DNA of 64,000 nucleotides from contig OX326959.1 in the NCBI GenBank assembly GCA_946800325.1, positions 49,978,784 to 50,042,783 of the forward strand, given 5' to 3'. This document shows positions 11,110-23,596 of this stretch, piece after piece. The notes beneath the pieces were generated by a model. The model made no database searches. It saw only the letters and a program-made list of their open reading frames with translations, and was not told the DNA's origin. This DNA comes from Luzula sylvatica (taxonomy: Eukaryota; Streptophyta; Magnoliopsida; Poales; Juncaceae). Made by a program: the position numbers and the translations under genes. The number at the start of each line of letters is the position of its first letter. The first letter of the stretch is position 1.

Positions 11110-12614
11110 GACCAAGTGTATTTTATCGATATAACAATTTAAAATTTACTGTTTAATATTTCTAAAAAAATTGTGCAGTGTAATTTTAGAATCTGATTTT
11201 TATTTGGTCTCCTAAGAAACCCGGTCAAGATCCGCCACTTTTATCACTAGGATCACAAACGAGTCAAGTTGGAGCGAATTATATCTAGTTCAAGGTCAGC
11301 TTGATACTTACTTGAGTTGGTTTGGATTATTTAGCATTGAGGTTCGAACTGAAAACACAAGTTGAAGCTCGGGTCAATTTGAATCGAGTTAGTTCGGCTC
11401 GATTTGACATACATCAATGATATTATAACCAAATACTAAAATAATTTAGCTCGTTTATTAAAATAACATACATCAATGATATCATGTTGTGACATATACA
11501 TCACTTGAGTTGGTTTGGATTATATAGCTCGTTTGTTAAAATAATTTAAGTTAACTCAAAAACATTTTTAATACAAAAATATAATAAATAGTATCTTAAT
11601 AAAACCAATATATTATAACCAAATACTAAAGATCACAACCGGGCTTGTTTGATACGATAATAACATGAAGGGAAGAACTAGAATTCTACGTACATCAATG
11701 ATAAAATTTGTTTTTCCTTAAATTTGGAAAGACATCATCATCGAAAACATAAAAGAAAAAAGAGGTGAGTAAGAGACATCAATGTTTTTCCCTTCAACAA
11801 AAATGATGCAAAAAAAAAAAAAAAAAAAAAAAAAACTCAATTCCATGGGACCATGACATTCATGTCATTTCCCATATTTTCACTTACATCAAACGGGTCA
11901 ACTTTGTAGTACCATGTATTATATCACCGATTGTTACTATAAGCTATGTATTATGAACTACGCGAGCTTGAAAAAATTAAGTCAACAGTCGAGTTTAAAT
12001 TTGTTGCGAGTTTATTCTGAAGCTTAGTTTGTTATGTTTTCTTCGGCTCGACTTGATTAACTTCAAGCTGATGTCGAGTTATAAGAAATGTTAGGAGCAC
12101 AAGACACGAGCCAAACTTGCAGTTCTATTATCATCGGTGTTAGTGAAATGTCGTAGAGATTTTATATTATCCTTTTGGCACAACCCGTACAATGGAAGTC
12201 CATTTTTCTTGGGTTAACTTTACCGGTACGCCTACGAGTGTTTGTAATCCATCACCGTGATGGTGATGAGTTCTTTTGGGTGTTTGTAGGAGTATCCGTG
12301 AAATTAGGGGTAATTTGTATTAGGGTAATTTGTAGGTGTATCCGTGATATTTCATATTTTGTAGGGGCTTATATGATATTCAACAGAAATTGCAGTACTG
12401 GACTAGGGCATATCAATTATCAAGTCACCCTTCCAGTATGAACAACACCAGTTCATCATTAACCAAATAGTTAATCAAATACATCAAAAGAATATTTGAA
12501 AGGTATGAAATGAAGTCATAAGATTATCGACGCAGCTTATTTTTGCCACAGATCTAAATGGAATAAATATTATGTCGAACCATACTTTAGATTAGCGTAT
12601 CGTTAGCCAAATTT
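10777..12614. other. Intergenic region upstream of PTAC13
   Basis: Holds the PTAC13 promoter side and the VRN5 3' side. It contains an (AT)n run (11075-11107), a poly-A tract of about 28 bases at 11809-11836, degenerate GAGTCAAGTTGGAGC-like words, and a copy of the GTATCCGTGATATTTC repeat at 12285-12375. No gene was seen. Confidence 0.6.
11075..11107. repeat. (AT)n microsatellite
   Basis: Uninterrupted AT dinucleotides. Confidence 0.9.
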
Positions 12615-15081
12615 TCAATGCCAGAACTTGGTGCAAAACTCATGAACAGGTTTCTTGGACGAAACGACGTCCATAAAAGAATCTTCCAATTGTCCACCTA
12701 AACTAACGGGGTCGTCGATAAGCGTGCGGATGAAGGTCAAAACCACTCTCCGCTCCTCTTCTTTCGATCCGAGACTGAACCAAGTCAAAAACCTCATCCT
12801 GAAAACCTTATCGATATGTCCGGAACATTCCAGCCACCTCACCACCTTCACGCAATACTCGTAGTCCTCGTCTAAATTGCCCGGACACGGTCCGTCACGA
12901 ACCGTCCTCGGCGACTCCGTTTCGTTTTCTTGATACGAGTGCGAGTCTCCCCCACTATCGTCCGCGTCCATGTTGAGATCCGGCACTGCGGTTACGTTCA
13001 AGTCGAGACGCCGCGAGACTGAATGCTGACGTGGCGGCGTGGGTTTTTGTTCTTCCTCGCCAGAAGAGTTTTTCTCGGTTTCTTGATCTTCTTCCTCTTG
13101 GGTTTGATAATGACCTTCGAAAGAGCCGTCTTCGGCCCAGGCTCGTCTCAATACCCTACCCACATTTCTGATTTTGAAACCAGACGATCTGTACGAGTAG
13201 AAACTGGAATTATTTTTTATTTTTTAAAAAAACTAATTTTTTTTGTGAATATTTCAGCCAACCTGAAAGTTCGGGTCGTGGAATCTCTATTCCTATGCAA
13301 TCTAGGTTCGCGGTGGACCAAAAATTCAACGCTTTGAGTAAAGCATTTCGATTCGGAGTGACCCAAATCAGCTTCGTCCGAAAAAGAAATAACGCGAAAG
13401 CAGTATTCTGTGCACGGGTCGAGATTGTCTATTCGAACCCTTCTCTCGCATTTTTGCAAAATATGAGGGTCTGTTTGTAAATTTTCCTCCCTGCTTTTCC
13501 AGTACCATAACTTGTATCCTTTTATCGAAACCGGTCCTGGCGAAAGAGTCTCTCTTAAAATTAGTACTACAGACGAAGTGGAAATTTTTTCGAATCTGAA
13601 TCTACATGCCGCAGGAAGCGAATCTGTAAAACTAAACAAATTAATTACCAAAATTAAAAAAAAAATGAAGGATAAAATGAAGAATTTAAGATTACCTCTC
13701 AATTTGGAACTTTGATCAAGAGAAGAAAGAAATTCATCGGCCTTTTCCACTCCTAAATTACAAAGTTTCTGAACTTTGCCAGAAACGGGCAATCTACTGA
13801 CGATTCCTCGTGCCGCTTTGGCTGAGACGCCGTCAAGCGGTCCCACTTCACTCTCCAGTTTTTCCTTCGCTTCAGATACTATTTCATGCAATTCATTGAA
13901 TTGAGTAGTTTCATCGAACAGTTTGAATGCAATGAATATTCTCTGACACAGATTATCTACACGCCTCGCTTCCTTGGCTTTCTCGAGCTGCCTCCTCCAA
14001 AATCTATTAGAAAATTATCACATCATGCGGGAAATTTGAGAAAGAAGTCCTTGAATATTAAAAATTACGAAAATACCCAAAAGAAAAAACTTACTGACCT
14101 GAGAATGCCTGAGACTTTGCCGCAAGAAGCGCAACAATAACTACCGTCGAGATTGAGAGCGTGATCGATGGAAACCGAACCGACTCTTCGTTGTTGAATT
14201 GCACATTCTACATGACACGACGCCCCACAAAAATCTCTCTCTCCTGATTCTTCTGACGAACAAACCAACCATAAACTCGGGTCCTTATTGTCGTCGAATC
14301 GATGACACATACAACACGAACACCTATGTTTTATACATCATCAATGAGCAAAATTAATACTAATCCGTGTATTATAGACTTAATTGAAAATTACCTTCTA
14401 CAGAAGGATTCGTCAGAACTGACATTGTTCTTGCAAGACAAGTTTCTACAAACCCAAGTAGAAGTGGATGTCAAACTACTCGAAACGGGTTTTCTGAATT
14501 CGAAGTTTTTATGCCCGTTAAGGGGCGGTGTTTTGGTTAAATCCCCATTTGATATGTCTTTTGATTTATATCGCTTCTTTGCCTTTTTGGGTGTATTATT
14601 ATTACTAATAGTAGTATCAATTATTTCCTTTTTAGGATAAGGCACGGTGAAATCCTGACAGTTCTCTTCTGGCGTGCTCATATAACTTGAAGAAGCTCCT
14701 GAGCCAAATGCTGCCAGAATTAATCAAAGATTCAGACTTTAGTACAAAAAATATTAAAAAGCAATAGTGAAAATCCAGTCAGTACTAAAAAATTTCATTT
14801 GACACATTACAAAAAGATTTCAACATTTCTCTAATTATCAAGTTCTCAGTTAATTGCCTGATTCTGCTGATATTTTTGCACAAATTTCCATCTCGAAAGA
14901 GGATCCTTGAAGAAATTCCCGACAATGCAGGGACCAATACGGAAAATTTTCCAATTCCTCAACAATAAACGATCATTTTTTTAATACAACAACAATATTA
15001 ACAAATAATTCATGAAATACCTGCGCAACATATGAAAGGGGGATCGTTGTGAAACCGCTCCCATTCTTTCACCGAAGCCAT
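12615..15081 (-). CDS. VRN5: VRN5/VIL1-type PHD-FNIII-VID protein
   Basis: Six exons on the minus strand: 15081-15021, 14710-14395, 14323-14099, 14003-13696, 13623-13263 and 13188-12615, giving 614 residues, close to Arabidopsis VRN5 (about 600). The Cys-rich PHD finger spans about residues 105-205: [37 protein letters not shown] and GSYCCASCGK. A fibronectin type III domain follows at about 303-400 (CRFRFEKISTSSVVLIL, KGYKLWYWKS, CTEYCFRVISF). The C-terminal VID domain (CVKVVRWLECSGHIDKVFRM, FLTWFSLGS) ends FWH. The motif RRLDLNVTAVPDLN before it also fits VRN5 rather than VIN3. VEL proteins work with Polycomb Repressive Complex 2 to silence loci such as FLC after cold. Frames run through all junctions, so the gene looks intact. 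Confidence 0.9.
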
Positions 15082-16025
15082 CGCCAAACCCACAAATTAC
15101 GCCAAAAATCCAATTTTGAGCAAAATCAACCCACCGGAAGAAGCTGGAGACCTTGCAAATGGCGAATCAAGAGATCGAACGAATTGGGCGAGGATTTCTC
15201 GACTAATTGGGGAAGAGAATCGGGGAAGAAATGGCGAGAATCGATTGGCGTGATAGCTAGGGTTTGTATGTGTGTTATTGATGAGCTGTTATATATATGT
15301 ACTTAGTTATGTTATATTATTATGCGTAAATAATTTGATATGATATTGGCTAATAAGAGTTTGGACAAGACTGGAGGGCCAGAAAAATGAGGCTAACTGC
15401 AACTACCATACGCTCAGTCAATGGGTAGGTTTCCTCTGCAATTCATTTCTGTACAATTATTCTTATAAGACTAATTTTGTTTGCCTTTGGAAGGGTAAAT
15501 ACGATATTTTCGATTTTTTTAATGGTCGCTGATGTGATGCTTGTTACGTCAATAAGTATGCATACTTTGACTCGCTTTAAAATTAGAAAAGATGGAATAC
15601 CGCTATGATAGAAAACAAGGAAAATGTTGGATCTATCCTCAAAAAAGTCTCTCTCGAGAAGTTTGATAACGTGATTATAATTTAATATATTAATAATTAA
15701 CATGTTAATTAATAATTTGATATTATAATTTAGTGTTAAATCATAAATCAGAATGATCAAAACATCAATTAAGATGTTAAATCATGTATAAATGTGTTAA
15801 ATTTAAAATTTAAAATCATGTCATGTCATCAAAAGACCGTAAAAAAAAGTTCTAGAAAATGTACATCACTATTTAGAAACAATATATTAAAAAAGTACAT
15901 AAAATGAACGTGGTCTCTATTAATGAGAGTTGACTTGAATTAATATAGTCAATTTACATTTCACCTCTTATTTTTTGAATAATAGCACGTCTTTTTGCAG
16001 GACTATTGTATATTTTTGAATATAA
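15082..16025. other. VRN5 upstream region
   Basis: Promoter side of the VRN5 gene, followed by AT-rich DNA with near-palindromic words around 15680-15720 (TTAATATATTAATAATTAAC). No gene seen. Confidence 0.55.
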
Positions 16026-16068
16026 CTAGCAATAGCCCGTGCAACAATTGTGCGGGACCTCATATTTT
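16026..16068 (-). mobile_element. Helitron 3' terminus (minus strand)
   Basis: Read on the minus strand, a hairpin-forming CCCGCACAATTGTTGCACGG(G) is followed by CTATTGCTAG and then T, which is the Helitron pattern: a GC hairpin about 10 bases before a CTAG end inserted next to T. The matching 5' TC end should lie to the right but was not located, so element length is unknown. It resembles the terminus at 44030-44065. Confidence 0.6.
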
Positions 16069-17153
16069 TTTTTACATGTTTTTTGTATAATTTGTTTAAA
16101 TAGAATTTGCGCGAGTACGTTTAAACTCAATTATATAATCATGATATGTTTGCAAATATATTGATGTCAATAAATACATTATAATTAATAAGGATACATA
16201 GAATTTGTCCATCATTATAAATTCACACAAAATAAATAAAATATAACATGCTATAATTAAAAAAAAATTAATGTTTCAAAACAAATAAAAGAAAACCGTG
16301 AATAATGCACATAAAACTGAAATATATATACTTAAAACATCATCCATTAACATAAAAAATATCAATATTTTATAAAGAACCACAATTGTAAATTGTACGA
16401 TAAAAAATTAATAATTCCTGATGAGGTGGATTCGAATAACAAAATTAATGATTTGTAGGAGGGTTAAATATGGAGCCCCAATTTGATGAGGCAGCAAGAG
16501 AGGATAAAATAGGTTGATTAGTATTATTGATTGACTCAACTAATGATTTAATTGACCGTTTAATTGATTTGACATGTCAATTAACATTGACTAATATTAA
16601 CATATTATAAATTATTGATGTGTTAATTAAACGTGTCAGTTAACATTTAATTGAGTAAATCAAAAAAGCTAATAAATTTATTTTGTCATCCGAGTATTGT
16701 GATGAGTTTGAGGATCAATTATATTTTTATTTCATACATGGGTATAATTTGAATTGCAATAGAAAATAAAAAAAAATAGGGACAGATGTCACCTCGTGGT
16801 GATATGTTTAAAATTAGTTCTATTGAAGATTATATCTTTCTAAAATAATCTAGTATATACTTTTTTGGCACACATCGCAAAAAAATAAATAAAAAATATC
16901 ACGTGTCGACAATATTAGCGACGTCAGTTAGTCCGTCTCTTATTTTCCATCGAATAAAAGAAAAAAAAAATGTACCGCTTTCATTGTTCCAATGGTAACA
17001 AAAGCAAAATAAATGCTCCATTACATTCATCACCAAAAAAAAAGATTTATCAAACCTGTCGAAGGCTACCAGACAGGTTAGTGATCGCTAAAGTACGGTA
17101 CAAAACAAGTAAAATTCATAAAAAAATAATTTAGGAGCGACAAAAAGACGTGT
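16069..17153. other. AT-rich stretch, possible Helitron body
   Basis: About 1.1 kb with no ORF of interest, rich in TTAATTGA-type words (16540-16660). It may be the body of the Helitron ending at 16026. The end abuts the PPR gene 3' untranslated region. Confidence 0.45.
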
Positions 17154-19592
17154 TTATCTCGTAGCATTGGGTACATTTCTTCTCGGCCCGAATCTCATTT
17201 CTAAGTCCTCGAAAGTACGCTTCACCACTATAATCCTCGGATCATCAGCTGGTACTTCTCTTTCCTATAATAAAATAAAATTAAAACAAGAAATAAGATA
17301 CGAAGTATATATTAATATACGAATACGTATATACAAGAGACGAAATTAAATTCACTAAAGGACGAAAGAAGTACCTTCAAACCCTTATAATAAGCAGCCA
17401 CTGCGGGGAAAGACGGTACGATCCTGCGGCTTTGTAACAAATCCCAGATATAATTTGCAGTCACATATCCACCAGTCTACGAAAACAAATTTAATCAATA
17501 AATAAATTAATTAATTAATAAGTAAACAAACAAATTGCAATTAACATGTATTTTCCTGAATCGGAAAATTTTATAATGATCTAATATACCCTTCAAATTG
17601 ATATTTACAGACACCACAAGTATATGAAAATTACTCTATTTGATTAATATTGGCATGTACTAAAAAATATCTTTGCTCTATAGTTTAGGGTTTAGGAGAC
17701 TTTAATCACAAATTTGCAAATAGTTTACTTAATATTTGGAGATATTAAAATAATACACCTTTTCACCAGCTGCAACAAGAAGGAGATCGCTTCCCATTCT
17801 AGGGTTTAAGAAGAACCCTCTCGCAGTCATTGTTTCCTAATTAAAAAAATTGAAGGAATTTAAAAAGGAAAAATCGATGTTTTCTACTTGAAGAAAGAGA
17901 GAGAGAGAGAGAGAGAGAGTAAACAAATACCAAGGTGCTCTGAGCAAGCTGCATTCCTCTCTCGGTATACCCAATCATAGCTCCCTCGACTAGTGTCTAC
18001 AAAAAAGTAATTAAAAAGGGGGAAAAATAATTAAAAAACAGTCATTTACCCTAAAAAAGTAGGGGCATTTTACAATTTTCAGCAATGTAGGGGCTTTTAT
18101 GCAAATTTGACACACCAAAAACTAAAATAAAGAACACCTAAGAATAGATAACTCACCGTATACAACTCAGCAGTAGGAGGCTTAGAGCTTATAAACTCCT
18201 CAAAAACCCTAACCGCAGAATCCATATCCTCGCAATGGAGATAGCATCTACAAACAAGGACCGAACTTACGTTACTACAATAAAACAGGGTCCATTTAGA
18301 AAATGTGCTTAATTTTATAATTCATTTACCTCATTGCTTGTATCGTAATGAAGACATCATGAGCAAATCCAGCCTCCTTCAACTTTTCAAGCACTACTTC
18401 CATCGTCTACGTAAACAAATCAAAACATTAACCAACATAAAAATTAAAAAAATAAATATTTAAAAAAAATAACGTACCTCCTTGCTTTTCAGCTCGGCAC
18501 AAGCGTGTAGAGCGACATGAAAAATGGTATTTGCGCGGACGACAAAACCGCGTCTGTGAACAAATTCCGCGGTAGGCATGTTGTACAATTCTTCCTCCGA
18601 AATGTTCATCATGAAATTCTCTCCACCATCACTCTTTTGCTCCACCGAAGACCACCCCTTTAACGCTTGCTCCACGTACTCTAGAATCTTCAATATTATA
18701 AAAAAAATTGTGAACTAATCTGATCATGATGTATGGTTAAAATAAAATACAACTACCTTTGTGAAAGTTTCGGAGGTGACAGGTGTCTTGTTCTTATAGG
18801 CTGTTATTAGCCCTGCGTAACAGAATTTGTTTAGGCCTAAACCATCTGCGGTCATGTCACGCACAACTGCATACCTGTTTGTTTTTTAAAATAAATAAAT
18901 ATATATTTAATGGCTGTTTTAAGCAATAGTATATTAATATTAAAGATTATATAATGAAACTTACACTTGATCGGTGCAACCAGTTGAGGCGAGAGCATTT
19001 AAAAGACAAACGTAGGTTTCTATCTTTGGTTTCACCCCGTTAAACTTCATCTCTTCAAAAAGCTTCATTTCAAATTCCAAACATGTTAAACATTTTTTAA
19101 GTACCAAGTCTTATTATGATGTCCCTAAATTGGGTTAATCGAGGTTTAATGGCACAATTTAGGGTTAATTGGTTTAAAATTGGATCTGGTTGAGGGCAAT
19201 GTCATAATTGAGCAACGAATGACATAAAATTAGGCGGAACTAGGTATGACATAACTCATGAATATAAGGGATTAGAGAATACTAAGGGCTAATTGATATT
19301 TTAATTTAATTGCAGAATTAAAGTTTTAACCTTCCATGCAGCATCTGAATTCTTGAATTTTCCACATGCAGAGATCAAAAAATTGTAAAGATTTACCTGA
19401 AAAATAAACGATAAAATAAGACCAATATGATTTTTCAAACATATCTTAACAAGCACATTTTTTTTTCCAGAGATCATAAATATGTTTATAAAAATTTGTT
19501 GTTCATAGTATAAAATTAAAATATGTTATTAGTCTATAATTATATATATCTAAAAAGTACTGCAAAATAGCATGGCATGCATTATACATATA

Positions 19593-19628
<36 letters not shown>

Positions 19629-20482
19629 CGCGAGTGTGTGAGAGAGAGAGGGTACATACATCAGGTTGTAATCCCATGGATTTCATCTCGTCACGGAAAT
19701 AGAAGGAATCGTCGAGTCTGTTTCCTTTCATGGTACCGACAATTAGGGAGTGGAAAGTATCCCGTACCGGTTGAACCCCATCTAGCATCATATCTTCATA
19801 CACATCTCTCAACAGGTAAGGCCTGAAAGACAAATCAATCAAAAATTAGCATGCAAAAATCATCCAATGAAACAACAAGTAAACATGCAATTCGAATCCT
19901 TAGTTCGTTGATCAAAATCAGTGGTCTGCACAGTTATTTGAAAAAACAAATCAAAATTGAATACACAAAAGCCAAGTAAATAAAGTAGCTTCTTTCATGA
20001 AGACTTAAAGTCTCTCGAGCTCGACAAAAAGCTTGGTGGCCGGAAAGACTTCTCTGTCGCGCATATCATCAAACATGTAATGGGCAATAGAAATGGAAGA
20101 GACGGGAAAGGAAGAGAAGGGTAAAAAGCCATTTTCTTTTGATCCAACCTCCATTTCCGAGGCTGACGATGTTAATGGACGGAGAGAATGTCTTTACATT
20201 CACTCCCAATTAAAACTCAGAAGCAAGGTGAAAGAAACATCTTCACCTTCACCATTACTGACTACTATATAACACCCAAAATAAGTACCTTCTCTGGGCA
20301 ATTAGAGATCCAATGACAGTGTTGTATTCAGCGACATTATTGGCGTAATTCCTCTTTTCGAGTTCAGCTGCATCCACCGAGTACGGCCTTGAATTGCGAA
20401 GAAGAGAAGAAACGTAGACACTGAAAGAAGAGGCGGGCTTAAGAGAAATGGAGGAAGAGAAGCTCTTGCGTAGGAGATTCAT
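17154..20482 (-). CDS. Mitochondrial-type PPR protein (At4g35850-like)
   Basis: Twelve exons on the minus strand: 20482-20289, 19822-19660, 19396-19331, 19062-18965, 18874-18757, 18687-18478, 18406-18330, 18247-18157, 17996-17931, 17836-17759, 17476-17375 and 17264-17154, giving 457 residues. Every junction keeps frame; at exon 4 the GTAAGT donor after CAAGT is the one that fits. The N-terminus MNLLRKSF plus a Ser-rich stretch looks like a mitochondrial presequence. PPR-like helices follow (YLLRDVYEDMMLDGVQPVRD, LFEEMKFNGVKPKIETYVC, YAVVRDMTADGLGLNKFCYA). Conserved pieces such as NISEEELYN and TGGYVTANYIWDLL match Arabidopsis At4g35850, an intron-rich PPR gene (most plant PPR genes lack introns). 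Its first exon is duplicated at 3959-4164. A LINE has inserted about 190 bp upstream of the ATG. Confidence 0.88.
17896..17920. repeat. (GA)n microsatellite in PPR intron 9
   Basis: About 25 bases of GA repeat between exons 9 and 10 of the PPR gene. Confidence 0.9.
19597..19626. repeat. (TG)n microsatellite in PPR intron 2
   Basis: About 15 TG units, followed by a short GA run, just downstream of the exon 2 donor of the PPR gene. Confidence 0.9.
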
Positions 20483-20686
20483 GGTTGATTCGAAGAGAGC
20501 TCAGAGAGGAGGAGGCGAGAGGTTTTAGCTGTGCGCACTATGGAGAAAATGTATGTAGGGTTGCCTCGCCAGTCGCCATGGGTTGTCAATGTCCTCTCCA
20601 TTTCTAACCAAACTGGAGATATGAACTGGACTGACTTGTGGGTCCCCGGTGCAGAGACACCCAATACAAATGACTGTGATGGTATT

Positions 20687-21907
20687 TTTTTTTTTTTTTT
20701 TTTTTAAATTAAGAAGAGCATCTTCTTTTCGATATATTAAAACAAGTTTAATACAACGTTTTAATTTTACATGGTAATGTAAAAAAATAAAGGGTCTACA
20801 AGTAAAGAAATTTAAAAGAGATTTAAAAGAAAAGAAAAGAAGAGAAGAGAAGCTACTTTATTAATGACAAGCTCTACAAGTAAAGAGATTTAAAAGAAAA
20901 GAAAAGAAGAGAAGCTAGAAATGGCGAGCGAAATTTGGATCCCGATTAGCCATGAAGTTTTCATGTCTTTGCCTCGTAGGCGATTTTCGCTATCGCGGAG
21001 GATGGCGGAGAGTTCTTTTGGTTAAAGATCCGTTCGTTTCGCTATTTCCAAATGGTCCAAAGTGTGGCCACGAAGTAGGTGTCGATTTCATCCTTTTTTT
21101 TCTTGGTGTATTTTCGTCGGTTGTCTAGCCAAAATTTCGGCAAGGTGTCGCGAATGTCGAAGGATATTCCTATGATGTGTCGAAGTCCCCTCCAAACCCT
21201 TTGTGCATATGAGCAATTAATGAATAAGTGGGTCGCCGATTCTTCAACGTTATTGTTGCAATTTTTGCACGTTGTCTCGTACGGCCAATTTTTTTTTCGC
21301 AAAACATCTCTCGTTAAAATTCTTTCGTTGAGCGCCAACCATGCAAACATTTTTGTTTTCGCGGGAGCTTTTGTTTTCCATAAGGTGTTGTTCCACTCAC
21401 ATTTTATTCCCGGATTTATTAGGAGTTTGTATGTAGCGACCGTGGAGAAGGAATCCGGTTTGCCCATCCAAGCGTGTTGGTTCGTTCTCGTGTCGAATTC
21501 GTACGCTATTCGAAATTGTGAGAGAAGTGCGCGTAGGTCTTTGACGAAGTAGGAGGAGTGTTTACTCACCACATTTTCCAATTCGGATGCATTTTCCAAA
21601 GCCATTTTAGTAATAGTGATGTGTTGTGTGTTTCGATATCTAACATCCCTAATCCTCCATTTTCTTTTGGTAAGCAAACATTTTTCCAATTAATTAGGCA
21701 ATGACCACCTAAACATTCATTATCGCATTTTCAAAGAAATTTCCTTGTCATTTTATTAATTTTCTTTATTAACCATTTTGGTAGGCGGAAGCATTGCATG
21801 AAATATGTCGGTACCCGCATTTAAGACCGATTTCGCAAGCACTAATCGTCCTCCCAAAAAGAAATATTTTTCTTTCCATCCCGATAATCGGGATTACATT
21901 TAAGACT
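20687..21907 (-). mobile_element. 5'-truncated LINE with RT tail and poly(A)
   Basis: The minus strand encodes the end of a plant LINE: part of the reverse transcriptase (GWKEKYFFLGGRLVLAKSVL, near 21840-21890) and then zf-RVT (WNNTLWKTKAPAKTKMFAWL, CKNCNNNVEESATHLFINC, ATLWTIWK) down to about 21042. The 3' end is a poly(A) tail, seen as the T run at 20685-20705. The flanks TGTGATGGTATT at 20675-20686 and 21908-21919 form a perfect 12-bp target-site duplication. It is therefore a discrete, 5'-truncated insertion of about 1.2 kb. The RT and zf-RVT parts are in different frames, so it is not functional. It sits about 190 bp upstream of the PPR gene start codon. Confidence 0.92.
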
Positions 21908-21919
21908 TGTGATGGTATT

Positions 21920-22766
21920 GGTAACCTATTTTTCACATACGTAAATTATTAAAAAAATAAGAAAAGAGCATAATATTATTTTTCGGCACACCATGAACGT
22001 AGCAAAAATAATGTTTTTTATTTGTGATTTTTTATTCTGTTATGATTTTTTTGTATTTATCAAAATACTTCTTGTCCAGTAGGTATATAATATTTTTGAA
22101 ATTTATTGGATAGACGAGTTAGTTTGGGAAGAAAAAGAATGTCTCGATTGGGTGTTTACAAGATTTCTTTAACTGCCATTAATGAAAGTTAGGTTTTGTT
22201 TATTTGTAAAAATATCAAATTGCATATCTGGAAAGGGGTCCGGGCGAGGTGGCAAAGCGGGTACAGTTTCGCGGGGAAGAAATCTCGAGAGAAAGAAAGG
22301 TGGATCGCTGGTCGGGTCCGTGAAGAGAAAATCGGGTCGGATCTGAGATAGAGTGGAATTTCGGGCTAGATTTATTTTTTATACGGGGTTTCATTTTTTT
22401 GAGGTTTTAGGTTTGGGCCTGCTTCTAGATTTTTTTTATCGTCTCGTCCATGCCCTACAAGTCGCAACGTTGTCTTGTTTTCAAGAGCTTCTTCGCCCGG
22501 TATCAAATTAGAAAACAACCGTTGTTTCCTATCAGGAGGTTCTGGTGAAGAGTCCCGTAGAATCATCAAGAAGAAGTTATAGTGCAGAGTTTTTTCTCGA
22601 AATGGATCTACGATAGCAAGAAGAGAAGAAGGCAAAATATAATACTTTATTATTTTATTAATTATAATTTATATATTTAATATGTTTTATTTTGTATATA
22701 TTATATTTTTGACATAAAATATATTAAAATTTTGTAATTACGGAAATAATTTCCTATTAAGTAACG

Positions 22767-22769
<3 letters not shown>
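21920..22769. other. Gene-free stretch
   Basis: Contains a moderately GC-rich patch at 22235-22640 that might be a decayed gene or element. Its longest frame (22372-22635, minus) has no ATG and no recognisable domain. Nothing else was identified. Confidence 0.5.

Positions 22770-22845
<76 letters not shown>
22770..22845. repeat. Compound (TTA)n-(TA)n microsatellite
   Basis: About eleven TTA units followed by about twenty TA units. Confidence 0.95.
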
Positions 22846-22847
<2 letters not shown>

Positions 22848-22848
<1 letters not shown>

Positions 22849-23080
22849 ATGCTAAAAAGAATCCACAAAAAAATCCAAACAAAAAATCCAAGGTTCAAAA
22901 TATACTATTGAAATTAGCAAAATATATTTTTGTATATAGCAAAATATATTATTTTATTCTTAATTTTAACAATGTTAACATGTTTGATTCAACAATATAT
23001 TTTGTTCATTTAAATAATATATTTTTGCTAATATCATTAGTATATTATGTCTGCGTAGATTCTTTTTTTGGATTCTCCTT

Positions 23081-23082
<2 letters not shown>
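22848..23082. mobile_element. Small foldback element in TA repeats
   Basis: Ends are imperfect inverted repeats: GCTAAAAAGAATCCACAAAA on the left and, on the right, the complement of GTTAAGGAGAATCCAAAAAA. It lies between two (TA)n runs that hide any target duplication. No coding capacity. Confidence 0.5.

Positions 23083-23141
<59 letters not shown>
23083..23141. repeat. (AT)n microsatellite
   Basis: About 29 AT units directly bordering the foldback element at 23142. Confidence 0.95.
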
Positions 23142-23143
<2 letters not shown>

Positions 23144-23587
23144 GCTAGGTTCAATGGCCAACACCCTTGTTTGGCCAACTCGGCCAACAACGTTTATTTC
23201 TCACAATATATACATCACGATACTTAAAGATATTGATGGATGACAATATTTACGACATGATTCATCATGAAATCAATTTTAAAATTCGAATTTTTTTCAT
23301 TGGATTTAATTTAAATTATATAGATAGACTTTAGATTAATTTTTACAATGTTTCGACTTTTCTTTCATCAAAATTCAAAAAAATACCGAAATGGACGGTT
23401 GTGAAAATAGCTTATCGATTTTGTTAGATAGAAAAGTACAAACGAAACAAAATTTGTTCTACAACATATCTAAATGATATAGATTACATCTATACGGTTA
23501 AAATTTAATTTTCATTTATATAATTTGAGAAATAAACGTTGTTGGCCGAGTTGGCCAAACAAGGATGTTGGCCATTGAACCTAGCCC
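23142..23587. mobile_element. Foldback/MITE family 'GGGCTAGGTTCAATGGCC', copy 1
   Basis: The left end GGGCTAGGTTCAATGGCCAA continues through TTTGGCCAACTCGGCCAACA. The right end is its reverse complement (TTGGCCATTGAACCTAGCCC at 23568-23587). Inverted repeats run for about 60 bp, and the element of about 446 bp lies in TA repeat sequence. No ORF was found. A second, diverged copy lies at 24744-25282. Confidence 0.85.
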
Positions 23588-23596
23588 TATATATAT

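Noticed and set aside
13976..14003. Possible frameshift in VRN5 exon 4 near QLEKAKEARR
   Set aside because: On re-reading the bases (GGCTTTCTCGAG on the plus strand) the frame is continuous from the acceptor at 14003; no lesion exists.
22372..22635. 87-codon minus-strand frame in a GC-richer patch
   Set aside because: It has no ATG start and no recognisable domain; composition alone is not enough.
22908..23243. Frames encoding YIYIYI runs
   Set aside because: Translation of (AT)n microsatellites.
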